From positions 1 through 64,000 of the forward strand of contig JBBHKE010002111.1 in the NCBI GenBank assembly GCA_037447655.1: a stretch of 64,000 nucleotides of DNA, in the 5' to 3' direction. Position 1 is the first letter of the stretch. Every line of letters begins with the position of its first letter. The notes beneath the pieces are model-generated. The model was given only the letters and a program-made list of their open reading frames with translations, had not been told where the DNA came from and did not search any database. Below, one piece after another: positions 10,585 through 20,304 of the stretch. Origin of the DNA: Zygnema cylindricum (lineage: Eukaryota > Streptophyta > Zygnematophyceae > Zygnematales > Zygnemataceae). The position numbers were made by a program, and so were the translations under genes.

Positions 10585-11366
10585 ATGCTTTTATAAATGT
10601 CGGTACAGCCGGGAAACATGACCTTGACCAAAGCAATAGACACACCTATCATATTGCCTATAATTCGGATTGGGGGTAAAGTTTCTGTTTCAAGAAAAAC
10701 CAGCCGGCTTATATGTCTATGCATTGTAAGCAACCACTGATTGACCACCATTTAATGCTATCTGAGTTGCCTCTTCGTCTAGGATATAAGCCCGAGCTAC
10801 TGCTATATTCCATTTACTCTTCTCTTACCGTCTTAGCTGCTCCGCTGCTACTCTATATTCAGTAGGAAGCCGTCTCATTAGAATCAAAGCTTGATAATAA
10901 GGAGGAAAACTCCCTCCGGAACATGCATTCTCCGATAATAGAAGTTTCAAGCCATTACAATATGAGTTCATGTCACCCCCAGTATATATTTATAGTCCCA
11001 AATTTTTCCAGCAGTAACAACCTCATTCTGCTCACTAGCTAAGACATAAGATTCACTCAAGGCTTTCCATATTTCAGATGCCGTAGAGATATTGATATAT
11101 GTCATGTTAATATCTTGTGACAAAAGTAACTTCAACACATGCAATGCATCTTCATTTTTCTTTCCAAACTCCGGATCCGTATCCGGAAGAATACCAGAAA
11201 TCACATCATATAATTTCACTTGTTTCAAATAAGACTTAGTCAAATCCGCCCAATAAAGATACTTTTGCCCATTAAACACCGGGATCCGTGAGGGAGAGCC
11301 CGTGACCTGTTGATTTGAGGCAGCTGGTGCCACTGAAGAAGACGAAGAAGCACCGGCAGTTGCCAT
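10585..11366 (-). pseudogene. R4 gag
   Basis: The ATG at 11366 lies inside the 5' LTR and starts a leader M-A-T-A-G-A-S-S-S-S-S-V that ends N-Q-Q exactly at the LTR edge. The Gag domain follows (F-N-G-Q-K-Y-L-Y-W-A-D-L). It is open to a TGA near 10968 and then continues in another frame. The zinc knuckle at 10603-10644 reads C-V-Y-C-F-G-Q-G-H-V-S-R-L-Y, the last Cys being Tyr. An upstream in-frame ATG at 11414 exists; the leader start is preferred by analogy with R7 and R10. Confidence 0.85.
11293..11307 (-). other. R4 primer-binding site (degenerate)
   Basis: On the minus strand GGTCACGGGCTCTCC directly follows the LTR end CAACA. It differs at a few positions from the GGTTATGGGCCCACC consensus of the other elements, which matches the anticodon arm of initiator tRNA-Met. 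Confidence 0.7.
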
Positions 11367-12310
11367 GATAATCAATTGTGCAAAGAGGAAACTCTCACGA
11401 AATCCCACAAACAACCAACTTCACAATGAAGCCCGAAGCAAACCAGACACACCTTAGGTCTGCAAATTTGCCACAATATAAAATATACACCAAAGAAACA
11501 ACATGCAGAATTTCACAAAGTTCTGTCAAAAGATCACAATGATCTTATAATTCAAACACACCCAAAAACTGCTTCGCAGTTTTTCCTACACAACAATCCT
11601 ACTTTTCCTAAAGTAATCTAAGTCCTATATATACAAGTGAGATACGGTTGATCACACCGTACTACAACTAGCGTGGTCAACTGGTACACTACTCTTCATT
11701 AACAAAATCCCACCGTCGAATGCACATAATTATTTCTACCAATCCGACAGCAGCTAGAAATAAAATAGTACGCGGTTAAAGTTCGTCCGCTGAAATGACG
11801 TTACAGTCAATACTTCTCTTCCAAAAATGACGGCGGACTCCGTCCGCTTTCCACGTATTCTTTCATCACCGAAGATGAACCTCCACGTGTAACTTTGGTC
11901 CTCAAATGTAATTGTACCTTTTCTTCTAGAACAACCAAACTTGACTTTCTCACGGACCGACACGTGTGCCTGGAGTGCACCAAATCTGTGTACTCACTTT
12001 CGAGTTTACATACTCACTAAATCATGTCCTCGTCAATTTATCTTCACACAAACTGACTCATATTCAAAACACCTTTCTTGCGCAGATTGCTATGACTTTG
12101 CTACGACTGCTACGACTGCTATGACTGCAATGACTGCTATAATCTATCAGCGCAGCTGTGATTCTAGAGCAACGCAGCTGCGATGTCATATCAGAGCAGC
12201 ATAGCAGCACAGCAACAAGTGTAGAGTGCTCAAGGTTTCTAGCTGCGATCTCAGACTTAGCGCAGCATGGCAGCAAGATATAGAGAGAACTCAAGGTTTC
12301 CAAAACAACA
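11308..12310 (-). repeat. R4 5' LTR
   Basis: 1003 bp, highly similar to 6080-7092. It ends ...AAATCAACA with the Gag leader. Followed outside by GGACT, the target duplication. Confidence 0.92.
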
Positions 12311-12474
12311 GGACTTAGCATATTTTTAGATAGTCACCTCTCCCTTGGGAGCTTTGTATAAATTGGCTACTTTGCCACCTCATAACTTAGCGGTTGGTTG
12401 GCCGTTTTCAGTGATTCTTTTTGCTACAGACTCAGGGGAGTCTAAGCTGCACAGGGGTGCAGTCACACTGTCAT
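12311..12474 (+). repeat. R3 5' LTR, part 2
   Basis: Continues the R3 LTR after R4: the sequence GACTTAGCATATTTTTAGA matches 37490-37510 of the R3 3' LTR, and the match proceeds through the TATA-like GTATAAATTGGC and GGGGAGTC boxes to ...ACTGTCA at 12473, where R5 begins. Confidence 0.88.
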
Positions 12475-12599
12475 TGTAGAGTTGTTTTTCGAAAGCGCTC
12501 AGTCTCAGCAAATTAGTAAGACGGTGGAAATATAGATCTATAGGGACACGCGTCGTCGTATGAAACTCAGTGCAGGTTTTTTGGAATGGTACCGACACT

Positions 12600-12770
12600 A
12601 GTATTTACGTTTCACACATAGAGTGGAACAACGCAGTTGCGACGTAGACGGGACAAGTGCAGCTGTGGTGATCTTTGATACCATCTGTACGGACAACACA
12701 ACTGCGACGCAACAAGACAAATTGCAACTGTGGCTAATTTGGTATAAGACAACACAGCTGCGACGAAGTT
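12600..12770 (+). repeat. Degenerate CAACNCAGYTGCGACG repeats in R5
   Basis: Three or four spaced units resembling CAACACAACTGCGACG within the R5 LTR. They resemble the GCAGCTGCGATG words in the R4 LTRs and R4 pol linker, a shared compositional trait rather than proven common origin. Confidence 0.55.
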
Positions 12771-13370
12771 ACATATATTTGAATATGATCAAAAATTGAA
12801 CTGAATGGCTGCGGTTGATATGAATCAAGTCAAAGGACGAGATTCATAAGAGGATAAACAAGTGACTCGCTGACAAGTGCTTTGCAACAGCCGACTGGGC
12901 GTATCCAGATTAGTGTCACTAAGCCGGCGACAAGCACTTGAACAAATCACCTGTATAGGATTCTCAATAATAGTGATTGTACAGTGATAGATTAGTTTAG
13001 CGTGATTAGGAGCACTTGACCTTAGTGGAAGTTTAAGTTTGTTGGACATATCTCTTAGGGACACTTGTATCGGTGGTACAACACTATGAAATAGGACAAC
13101 TGAGTGTAGAGTTTAAAACTTAGGACGTAGAACATTTAATGTATCCAGACTTCTAGATCGTGTAATTTGCAAACTATTTTTCGGAAACTTGTGAGTTGCA
13201 TATCTTGATGTATGTTGGATCAATTGTGCTAAAACTTTGGGAGTTGTCAGACTTTGTGATACTCTATACTGTGGTATAGTTCGAAGCAGTTTAAACCTTT
13301 GTGTCAACTTTATTGAGCTGTAGAAAGCAGCTGTTTGGTAGGATTCTTGGTAAGCTTCTTTGGTGAATTA

Positions 13371-14548
13371 TGAAACTCTGTGTGCTTCATTGCCCACAAA
13401 AATCGCAGATCCAAAAGAAGCTTATCTAGATAGTGACGACTCCAAGTTGATATAAACCCAAATTAGTGACCCATTGACAATTAGAAACCCATTATAGCTT
13501 CACCTTTGTGAAATAAGACTTTCTGTGTGCTTAGTTCCACCACAGAATGCAAAGTTAGAATATGAGTTTTGGACACATTCATCCACTTTGAATATCCCTT
13601 AGAAATGCAGCCTCCCTGGCAGGTGAAAACTCTGATCGACTACACCCCTGTGTAGCGTTGACTCCCTTGAGTCGGCAGCAAAAAGAATCACTGAAAATGG
13701 TCGAGTAAATTGATATTATGAATGGTCAAATACGACCTTTTGTACAGGAGCTCTCTCGGAGAGAGGCTGCTACCTACTAAATTTTCTAAGTGCTATCTCT
13801 CTCTAAAACTCTATACACCGACGTACGACACCAATCAAATTACTGTGTCGTACAGAAAAATACATGTGCCGGTGTACTTTCTATACGGCCATCGTACGAC
13901 ATGGCCAAAATGTCGACACATGTTATACCCGGATTTGTTCCTGTAATCTTTGGAGTTGCCGCAATCCAACGTTGTCTCGCCATGTGTCACATGACGTGGC
14001 GATGACAGTAAAACGCCAAAAGTACATATTCCGTGATAGCGGCGCCTATCGTGGCCGTCCGATCAAAACCGGATACAACTATAGTCGTTGAAAATATACG
14101 CGCGGTATTTGTTTTCGTGTTCGAAACAAATGCGAGGCATACGTTTCATATAAAACATTAAAATCGTACAAAAACTGTATCTATACATTACGTATCTATA
14201 TCCCGTTAAATGAACTAGTCTACGTGTAATAAAATAAATATTTATCAAACCTATTATTTCTACCACTAATCTACACTTATAGGTTAAGGCTACCGACTAA
14301 TTTGACGGACGGTAGGAACCCGGATGAAATCTTGGGTCCGTCAAACATTTTAGGTAACTCTATCAAGCTTTGCATTCCTGTCCTCTTTGGACAGCCTAGG
14401 CATCCATGGATCTAACTCCTCCTCAAGTCTTCAGTGACTTCGACAAGTGTGGGGACTTCAGTGAAGAGTTAGAGGCAAGCTGTCAGTGTCTCCTCTTTTG
14501 GCTTTTATTTTACAATCTCTAGACCTAGAAAATACTTAAATTTCAACA
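13371..14548 (-). repeat. R6 3' LTR (D type)
   Basis: 1178 bp, minus-strand start TGTTGAAATTTAAG, end GAGTTTCA-like. Followed at 14549 by the polypurine tract (AAAGGGAG on the minus strand). Shares the terminal 250 bp with the R2 LTR and the U3 part with 19471-20140. GTAC cluster at about 13822-13904. Confidence 0.88.
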
Positions 14549-14900
14549 CTCCCTTTATTTTCTAGTCTACTTTACTTTAAACTCCCTTCAAAAACAACAA
14601 ATATATTTATATATATTTTCCTTTCTTTTTTCTTTTTTCATTCATGAAGCTTTAAGCGAATACCTTTATATTTAAGAAAGTGTATTAGATGACTAAAAAT
14701 AATTTCATCTTGTCGATCATACATTTTATTTTGCATGCCACTTTTTATAAATCCGAGCAAAGATTTTATCCACCTCCTCCCCTTTTCATCCAGCCAAAAT
14801 CCACTTTCCTTTTTGCATTTCCAACAGTCAACCCCATCCCCAATTTGCAACACTTACTCAGATGCCAACCCTTTTACAGGCACACCTTTATAGAGGGCAT
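14549..14900 (-). pseudogene. R6 RNase H remnant
   Basis: On the minus strand a degraded RNase H end is recognisable (S-D-A near the junction, L-Q-I-G-D-G-V-D-C-W, W-I-K-S-L-L, K-S-G-M-Q-N, H-F-L-K-Y-K). Catalytic residues are mostly lost. It joins protease coding sequence directly at about 14890-14930, so integrase and RT are deleted. Confidence 0.7.
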
Positions 14901-16166
14901 CACTCCCACTAGATCTGTAGTAACCACTCTCCCATCCCCATACTCTATCTCTACAGTAGGAATCTTTCTTAGCTTAGTGAAGAGTTCTTTATCACGACAC
15001 ATATGCATGGATGCACCTGAGTCGATGATCTATCCTTCTTGTGGAGCTTCCTGAATTGCTCCAAGGGCACACTTTTGCCTCCGAGGGATCTCCTTCTCCT
15101 CCAAACTCTCGTCAAGAAGAAGCTCCCCATCCTCCTCAGATGACTCATCCTCGGTTTCTTTTGACACTTTTGTAACCACAAGTTCCTTTTTCTTCCCTCC
15201 GGAAGAACCTCCTCCACGGTTCTCTTGGAGCCTTAGCTTAGATAGCTTGACACAATCTGCAATAAAGTGTCCCGGCTTTTTGCAATAATGACAAAGACCC
15301 TTTGGGGGCCTCTGTCCCGAAGAAATATCTCTTTCCCCTCTATAAGGTTTCTTCGGGTCCTTCCCCCATCGGTCCCCTCCTGCTGCTATAGCTTGAATGC
15401 TCTTTCCTCCTCTCCTAATCTCCATTGTGTTTTCCTACACAAGTATCATGTTGACTACTGTGTTCCATTTCCATGAACTATCAGGCATTCCTTGTACTCG
15501 GTACACTATGTTTTCGAACTCATCTAGTAATTTCATGATAATGGTGTTAACTTTCATTTTCATTGTACCTGTCCACCCGGCACTTTCCATTTCCATATAC
15601 AAAGAAGAAAGATCATTACAGTAATCTAACATCTTTCCTCCTTTGTAAGTGTAACTCAATAGCTTTTGCTCAGCAAACTGGAGCTCCTGAATAGTTCCAG
15701 CTCTATAAATCTCCACTAAACTCTCCCACAACTCCTCTGCCTTGTAAATATGAAGATGAGGAGTGGCCAAACCTTGAGTGAGGTGCCTCAGAATGAAGTT
15801 CTTGGCAGCCATGTTTACATCCTCCCACATTTGAGTATCGTTCTCCACGGTCTTCACGGTCGCCGCTCCCGAGACTGTGGCAATAGGAGTGAGGGGTGTC
15901 TCCTTCCCTTTCCCTTTTTCGGACACAGTGATGTCCCCATCATCTGCCTCCTCCGCTGAGGCAGCCGTTGCTACAGGAAACCTTACTCCTCCAAATCCTG
16001 GTGGAGTTCCCGAAGGTGGACGTTTAACTAGTCCACTAACGATACCCCAGTATCGTTTTTTGCACAAAGCTCCCATCATCATGGCTTCCCAATTGATGAA
16101 CCCTGATCCATTGAAGGTGGGCACCCTAGAGGGTGGGCCCGTAACCTGAAATTTTGTGTCCTCCAT
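14900..16166 (-). pseudogene. R6 gag and protease start
   Basis: ATG at 16166 lies in the A-type LTR and starts the leader M-E-D-T-K-F-Q, then V-T-G-P-P-S-R-V-P from the primer-binding site. The Gag domain is open to 15435, where a TAG replaces the Gln codon in I-L-V-Q-E-N-T, and continues in the same frame to 15030. The zinc knuckle is intact: C-H-Y-C-K-K-P-G-H-F-I-A-D-C. A stop replaces the Trp before I-I-D-S-G-A-S in protease. After D-G-R-V-V-T-T-D-L the sequence jumps into RNase H. Confidence 0.88.
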
Positions 16167-16851
16167 TCGACTACAGAATACAGGAAGCCTCTAGATAGAT
16201 ATTAACTAACCCACTTTCAATAACAACCACTGCTACGTAAGTAGAGAAGCAGACAATCAAACTACACTTTTGTGCAGCTTAGACTCACCTAAGTCTGTAG
16301 GAAAAAAAATCAGGGAAAACGGCCAACCAACCGATAACTTATGAGGTAGTAAAAATGCCAATTTGTACATACTGTTAAAGGGAGAGGTGACTACCTACCA
16401 AAATTTTATAATTCCTGATTCCCTCTAATAACTTATATCTATTGGTACAGACCAATCAGATTACTGTACCATACCAAGAAGTACTACTGTCAGTGTACCT
16501 TTTGTACGGCCTATGTACGACAAGGCTATTAAGCGGACGCGTGTGTGCTTTTCACTCGTCCGTACATTCGTCGAAATTCCCATGACCGAATGTCATCACT
16601 CCACGTGGCTCTAGGTCATGCCACGTCACAAAACGCCAAAGTGACCACTCCAGGGTTTCGGCAATGATGTGCGCCGTTGGATTTGCAGCGAGATGCAATC
16701 TTAGCCGTCATAAATACTTGCGTGATATTTGTTTCACTGTCGAAACAAAATGCGTGGTATTCGTTTTGCAATATAATCGTACTTCGTACTTTCATAAAAC
16801 TGTATCTATGCATGTCGTATACAGTTTTAGTTAAATGGATTTGTTCCTCCC

Positions 16852-16900
<49 letters not shown>

Positions 16901-16904
16901 ATTA
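16147..16904 (-). repeat. A-type LTR piece next to R6 gag
   Basis: Begins after a primer-binding site variant (minus strand GGTTACGGGCCCACC at 16132-16146). Carries the A-type landmarks: Gag leader, GGGAGTC-like box, AGAGGGAG, GTAC-rich block (about 16454-16515), G-box CCACGTGG (16601-16608). U3 is cut off; it ends in an AT microsatellite and then unrelated sequence. It is of a different type from the outer R6 LTRs. Confidence 0.75.
16855..16898. repeat. (AT)22 microsatellite
   Basis: Uninterrupted AT dinucleotide run of 44 bases at the boundary between the LTR piece and the non-copia island. Confidence 0.98.
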
Positions 16905-17474
16905 CATACTATATCCTTCAGACGATGTGCACCGGAATACACCTATGATGAATCTTACAGTATATATGAATCCAGGGTGTATGTCGGTAAATTCCGTTTT
17001 GCGTACGCGCCGATGTAAAGTAATCCCCTCCACACGTTTAGAATGCACGCGTCGTTCTAGACATGTGACACTACAGTGTACGTAAGACACGTGTGCATGG
17101 CAATGCATTCAATTCCCACTTGCGGGTTGCGCGTTTTGCTCCCACCAACCAGTTATCCCTCAACACTAGGGTGAACACTGGACACTAAATAGTACGCACG
17201 TTATTGTACAATACCGTCGATAGGAGACGTTTAGTCAGCGGTAGACAAAATGGTGTACGGAATTTACATTGCTTGCCTCCAAATTTGAGATAGTTGGCTG
17301 CTTATCTTCCTGTCTCGCACAAGCATGCGCGGTCGGCTTGTCAAGATTGGTCACGAACTAGTAAAAAGATTTTTCTCAATGCCATCATCGTGTGGACTTA
17401 ATCGTACTGCCTTTAAACGGGGAAACGGGTCATAATATTGTTCCACAAGTTGTTAAACTCATCGAGCAAAGTCA
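16905..17474. other. Non-copia sequence, unassigned
   Basis: No coding, LTR or repeat homology that I can see to the rest of the window. CpG-containing words such as GCGTACGCGCCG are frequent. It begins the foreign island inside R6. Confidence 0.5.
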
Positions 17475-18170
17475 TTGAATTTGTTGATATGTTTGTAGAA
17501 ACTTTATTATAGAAAGTGCGATGGAAATACCATCAAATTACAAAGGGGGTAAAAAATAAGAACATAACATTTAATAACTACAAGAGCCGACAGATACTTA
17601 AAACAAAACAAAACAAACAAATGAGGAAAACAAAGGTAACTAGGCTAACTAGCAAGACTAAACAAAAAACCAAAGATGACTAGACAAAAAAGAAAAACCA
17701 ACTCTATATGATGCCCCACAGCCCTAACAAACTAAATTCCACACCTCGAAGATCATGGATGTGGACCGGATCTCGTAGAGGAAGGTCTGGGAGGCCCCGC
17801 CAATCATCCGCCACGCTTCTTCGACGGAAAAGGGCCGCAACTTGTGCTATTTGGAGGGCAACTACAACATGCTGACGGCATAAAGCAATGAGAAGGCTTG
17901 GGGGAGGACATCTTGAACCCTTGGATTCAAAAGCTCTCTTAGCACAGTTCCGGAGAAAATCATCGAAAGACTTGTCCAAAAGACAAAAAATCTCTGCTCC
18001 AAATGTGACAAACTAGTCCGCCGGGTCCTGGTGAGGGTAATCCCTTTCTTTAGAAGTCGCTGCGATCCGAGCCGCCACGCCCGCATGAACTGCCCCGCGA
18101 TAAGAAACGTGGGTCCCAGTCGGATCACTAAGGACCACCTCACCGGAGGTTGTTGTTTTTGGAAGATTCA
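17475..18170 (-). pseudogene. Unrecognised gene 3' end with untranslated tail
   Basis: On the minus strand a protein-like frame runs from about 18165 to 17704 with one internal TAG (about 18012-18014); an overlapping frame is open at 17862-18143. The preferred frame has R-G-A-V-H-A-G-V-A-A-R, F-G-A-E-I-F-C-L-L-D-K-S-F, P-P-P-S-L-L-I-A-L-C-R-Q and a C-terminus ending L-L-G-L-W-G-I-I. After its stop comes about 200 bp of T-rich sequence like a plant 3' untranslated region, with AATAAA on the minus strand (plus 17503-17508). I do not recognise the protein. It may be a captured host gene fragment or part of another transposon. Confidence 0.45.
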
Positions 18171-19265
18171 GTTCCGCACATGCGTGCGTGTATTTGCGTG
18201 CGTACGTAATTTCCAGAGTTAATGTGGAGGTTCGAACGGATTTGCAGATTGGGGGTTTATTGTACGAGTAAAATTAATTGACTAATTGAGTGGCGTTGAA
18301 TGCATAAGTGAAATGGACGGCGGATCGCGAAGCGATCCGATGTAAAATATTCTAAAGAGTCAAAATAGTATGTCGCACGTATGAAACACAATGGGACAGG
18401 CGACAGCTATAAAAAAGGACGCTTCCGATACGGAACGTCTTATTTGGACATGTGTACTCTATATGCGACAAGCGCATTTATTGCAAACAACGCATATTCA
18501 GTACGGAAAAGATTTGGAAGGTACGGATTAATTTCGGCAAGTGGTTCAAGCTACACGTGGAGGGCCAGACGGCGTCCGCAGATATTTTCAAGGGATCGCA
18601 TTGTTTTAACGTCGTATTATCAAGTGGACCGTACATATGTGATGTCGGTTCACTACGTGGTATTGTCCACAAGTGACTAAGCAAGTTGTCATTTAGCGGC
18701 CGGATTTTGTGGACGCGTCGGTGAAAATATTTGAAATAACATTGTATTGTCTTATGTGTATTATTAATTTAGTATTGATTATGACATTTTTTATTTAGGT
18801 GATCATTTAGGGTTTCAACAGTTTAATTTGTGTGTGTGTAGTGTCGTATTTGCAGACAAGTGTACTCTTATGATTGGTCCACTCTCAGGTGTACACTTAC
18901 AGTTAGGATTATTTGTCGTAATAGGTTCTCATAGTGTAATACTACTTAGTGGAAATTACATTGGTTATTTTGACATGTAGCGATTCGTTGACAGCTCACA
19001 ACTGTATATATAGGAATGAGCTTTGTTAGGAATGAATAATCAATGCTGGTTAGAAAAGTAGGGACCGAAGATGTAGACTTTTAGGGTTGCCGATTAGGTC
19101 ATGCATTTAAATGATACATTTATTATCTGATTATACTTTTGTTTATGTGTGATGCATTCATTTATTATTATTTATATGTGTTAATTTTATGTTTGTTTGA
19201 TATGCATTATTTATGCATTTGTCCTAGGGTTTCTTGTGATTTTTCATGTAACCCTAAATGTTATT

Positions 19266-19353
19266 CATGCATCTATGTATGCATGCTTGCTCCGTCTGTG
19301 TACGGATGATTGCTCCGCCTGTGTGCGGATGAATGATTGCATCTGTGTATGCA
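19266..19353. repeat. Four 23-bp units with co-varying palindromic arms
   Basis: Four consecutive units with period 23, 23 and 24 bp. Each has two complementary arms around a six-base centre: CATGCAT-CTATGT-ATGCATG (19266-19285), TCCGT-CTGTGT-ACGGA (19291-19306), TCCGC-CTGTGT-GCGGA (19314-19329), TGCAT-CTGTGT-ATGCA (19338-19353). Arm sequences differ between units but stay complementary within each unit, while the centre is almost constant. Could fold as short hairpins on either strand or in RNA. Confidence 0.9.
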
Positions 19354-19442
19354 TGTATGTTAAATGGAGGATGCATTTCAGATGATTCTTCATTGGCCTA
19401 GCTTCGCTTAGCTTTTTGCATGATAGTTTGGGTAGCGTCTGC

Positions 19443-19457
19443 GGTCTATTTTAGACC
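19443..19457. repeat. Inverted repeat GGTCTA/TAGACC
   Basis: Perfect six-base arms around TTT, followed by an A-rich run. It lies about 90 bp downstream of the hairpin array and just before the truncated LTR at 19471. Confidence 0.8.
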
Positions 19458-19470
19458 AAAAAACAACAAC

Positions 19471-20140
19471 TTTCTGTACAGCCGTCGTACGATATGGTCA
19501 AAATGTTGACACATGTCATATCCGGATTTGTTCTCGTAATCTGCGGAGTTGCCGCAATCCAACATTGTCTCGCCACGTCTCACATGACGTGGCGATGATA
19601 GTAAAACGCCAAAAGTACATATTCCGTGATCGCGGCGCCTATCAGAGCCGTCCGATCAAAACCGGATACAACTATAGCTGTTGAAAATATACGCGCGCGA
19701 TTTGTTTCGTGTTCGAAACAAATGCGAGGTATCCGTTTCATATAAAACATTAAAATCGCACAAAAACTGTATCTATGCATTACGTATCTATATCCCGTTA
19801 AATGAATTAGTCTACGTGTAAAAAAATAAATATTTATCAAACCTATTATTTCTACCACTAATCTAAACTTATAGGTTAAGGCTACTAGCTAATTTGACGG
19901 ACGGTAGGAACCCGGATCAAATCTTGGGTCCGTCAAACATTTTAGGTAACTCTATCAAGCTTTGCGTTACTGTCCTCTTAGGACAGCCTAGGCAACTATA
20001 AATCTAACTCCTCCTCAAGTCTTCAATGACTGCGACAAGTGTGGGGAATTGAGTGAAGAGTTAGAGGCAAGCTGTCAGTGTCTCTTTTTTTGGCTTTTAT
20101 TTTACAATCTCTAGACCTAGAAAATACTTAAATTTCAACA
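19471..20140 (-). repeat. R6 right-end LTR (D type, U3 part only)
   Basis: Nearly identical to 13880-14548 of the R6 3' LTR and ends at the same terminus (plus strand ...AAATTTCAACA). The part corresponding to 13371-13880 is missing. Followed by the AATTA duplication. Confidence 0.88.
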
Positions 20141-20203
20141 AATTATGTCTACTTCTACTACTACTGCTGCTGCTCCACCTGCTCTAGTGGTCGTAGAACA
20201 ACA

Positions 20204-20304
20204 GGTACCTCTTGGCAGCTGTGGTTGTGGCTTGAAGTGAGTTAGTTAAAAGTTATCTAAAGGCTTCTTGAATTGTGTAGTCCAATGGAGGACACAGAAT
20301 TGCA
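20204..20304 (+). repeat. R3 5' LTR, part 3
   Basis: Continues the R3 LTR after R5: CTCTTGGCAGCTGTGG through ACACAGAATTGCA. It contains the gag ATG at 20285, so the first seven codons (M-E-D-T-E-L-Q) are LTR-encoded. Confidence 0.88.

Larger units (their letters stand above)
6080..12310 (-). mobile_element. R4: minus-strand copia element, nearly full length
   Basis: 6231 bp with LTRs at 6080-7092 (3') and 11308-12310 (5'), starting TGTTGTTTTGC / TGTTGTTTTGG and ending AAATCAACA. Target duplication TGACT (6075-6079) versus GGACT (12311-12315), one mismatch. Gag, protease, integrase, RT and RNase H are all present in order. Distinguishing traits are a Pro run and a Cys/Ala/Leu tandem repeat between integrase and RT. 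Confidence 0.95.
18171..19470. other. Non-copia island, possible diverged LTR or promoter region
   Basis: No convincing coding sequence; short open frames around 18381-18680 lack recognisable motifs. A TATA-like CTGTATATATAGGAATG at about 19004-19020, followed by AATGAATAATCAATG, looks like the promoter/transcript-start part of a plant LTR of another superfamily, but no ends can be defined. Contains the palindromic array at 19266-19353 and the inverted repeat GGTCTA-TTT-TAGACC at 19443-19457. Confidence 0.4.
13371..20140 (-). mobile_element. R6: composite minus-strand copia element with foreign island
   Basis: A block flanked by a perfect 5-bp duplication AATTA (13366-13370 and 20141-20145) inside R5. 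Left end is a full D-type 3' LTR (13371-14548). Right end is the U3 part of a D-type LTR (19471-20140) nearly identical to it. Between them are an RNase H remnant, a Gag-protease segment, an A-type LTR piece (16147 to about 16904) and about 2.5 kb of non-copia sequence. The matching outer termini plus duplication indicate one insertion; its interior has since been rearranged or was chimeric when it moved. Confidence 0.75.
12475..20203 (+). mobile_element. R5: C-type solo LTR, split by R6
   Basis: LTR pieces 12475-13370 and 20146-20203, about 950 bp together, starting TGTAGAG and ending GTAGAACAACA. It aligns along its length with the R7 LTR (ACACGCGTCGTCG, GGTTTTTTGGAATG, TTCGGAAACTTG blocks) but is clearly diverged. 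The last piece encodes a leader M-S-T-S-T-T-T-A-A-A-P-P-A ending V-E-Q-Q; its ATG is split by the R6 insertion. No internal region follows, so it is a solo LTR. No convincing target duplication (GTCAT versus GGTAC). Confidence 0.7.

Noticed and set aside
12469-12474. Target duplication for R5
   Set aside because: GTCAT before and GGTAC after do not match; the summed R3 LTR length of 998 bp also fits best without a duplication.
16855-16898. Functional AT-rich origin or matrix site
   Set aside because: It is a pure AT microsatellite; nothing else supports such a role.
17704-18143. Possible intact host gene on the minus strand
   Set aside because: The preferred frame has an internal stop, no clear start, and no motif I can name; kept only as an unrecognised gene fragment.
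19000-19020. TATA box of a complete gypsy-type LTR
   Set aside because: No LTR termini, primer site or paired copy could be found, so only a possible diverged LTR is noted.
19261-19360. CRISPR-like repeat array
   Set aside because: The units are contiguous with no unique spacers, arms change between units, and the context is a eukaryotic genome.
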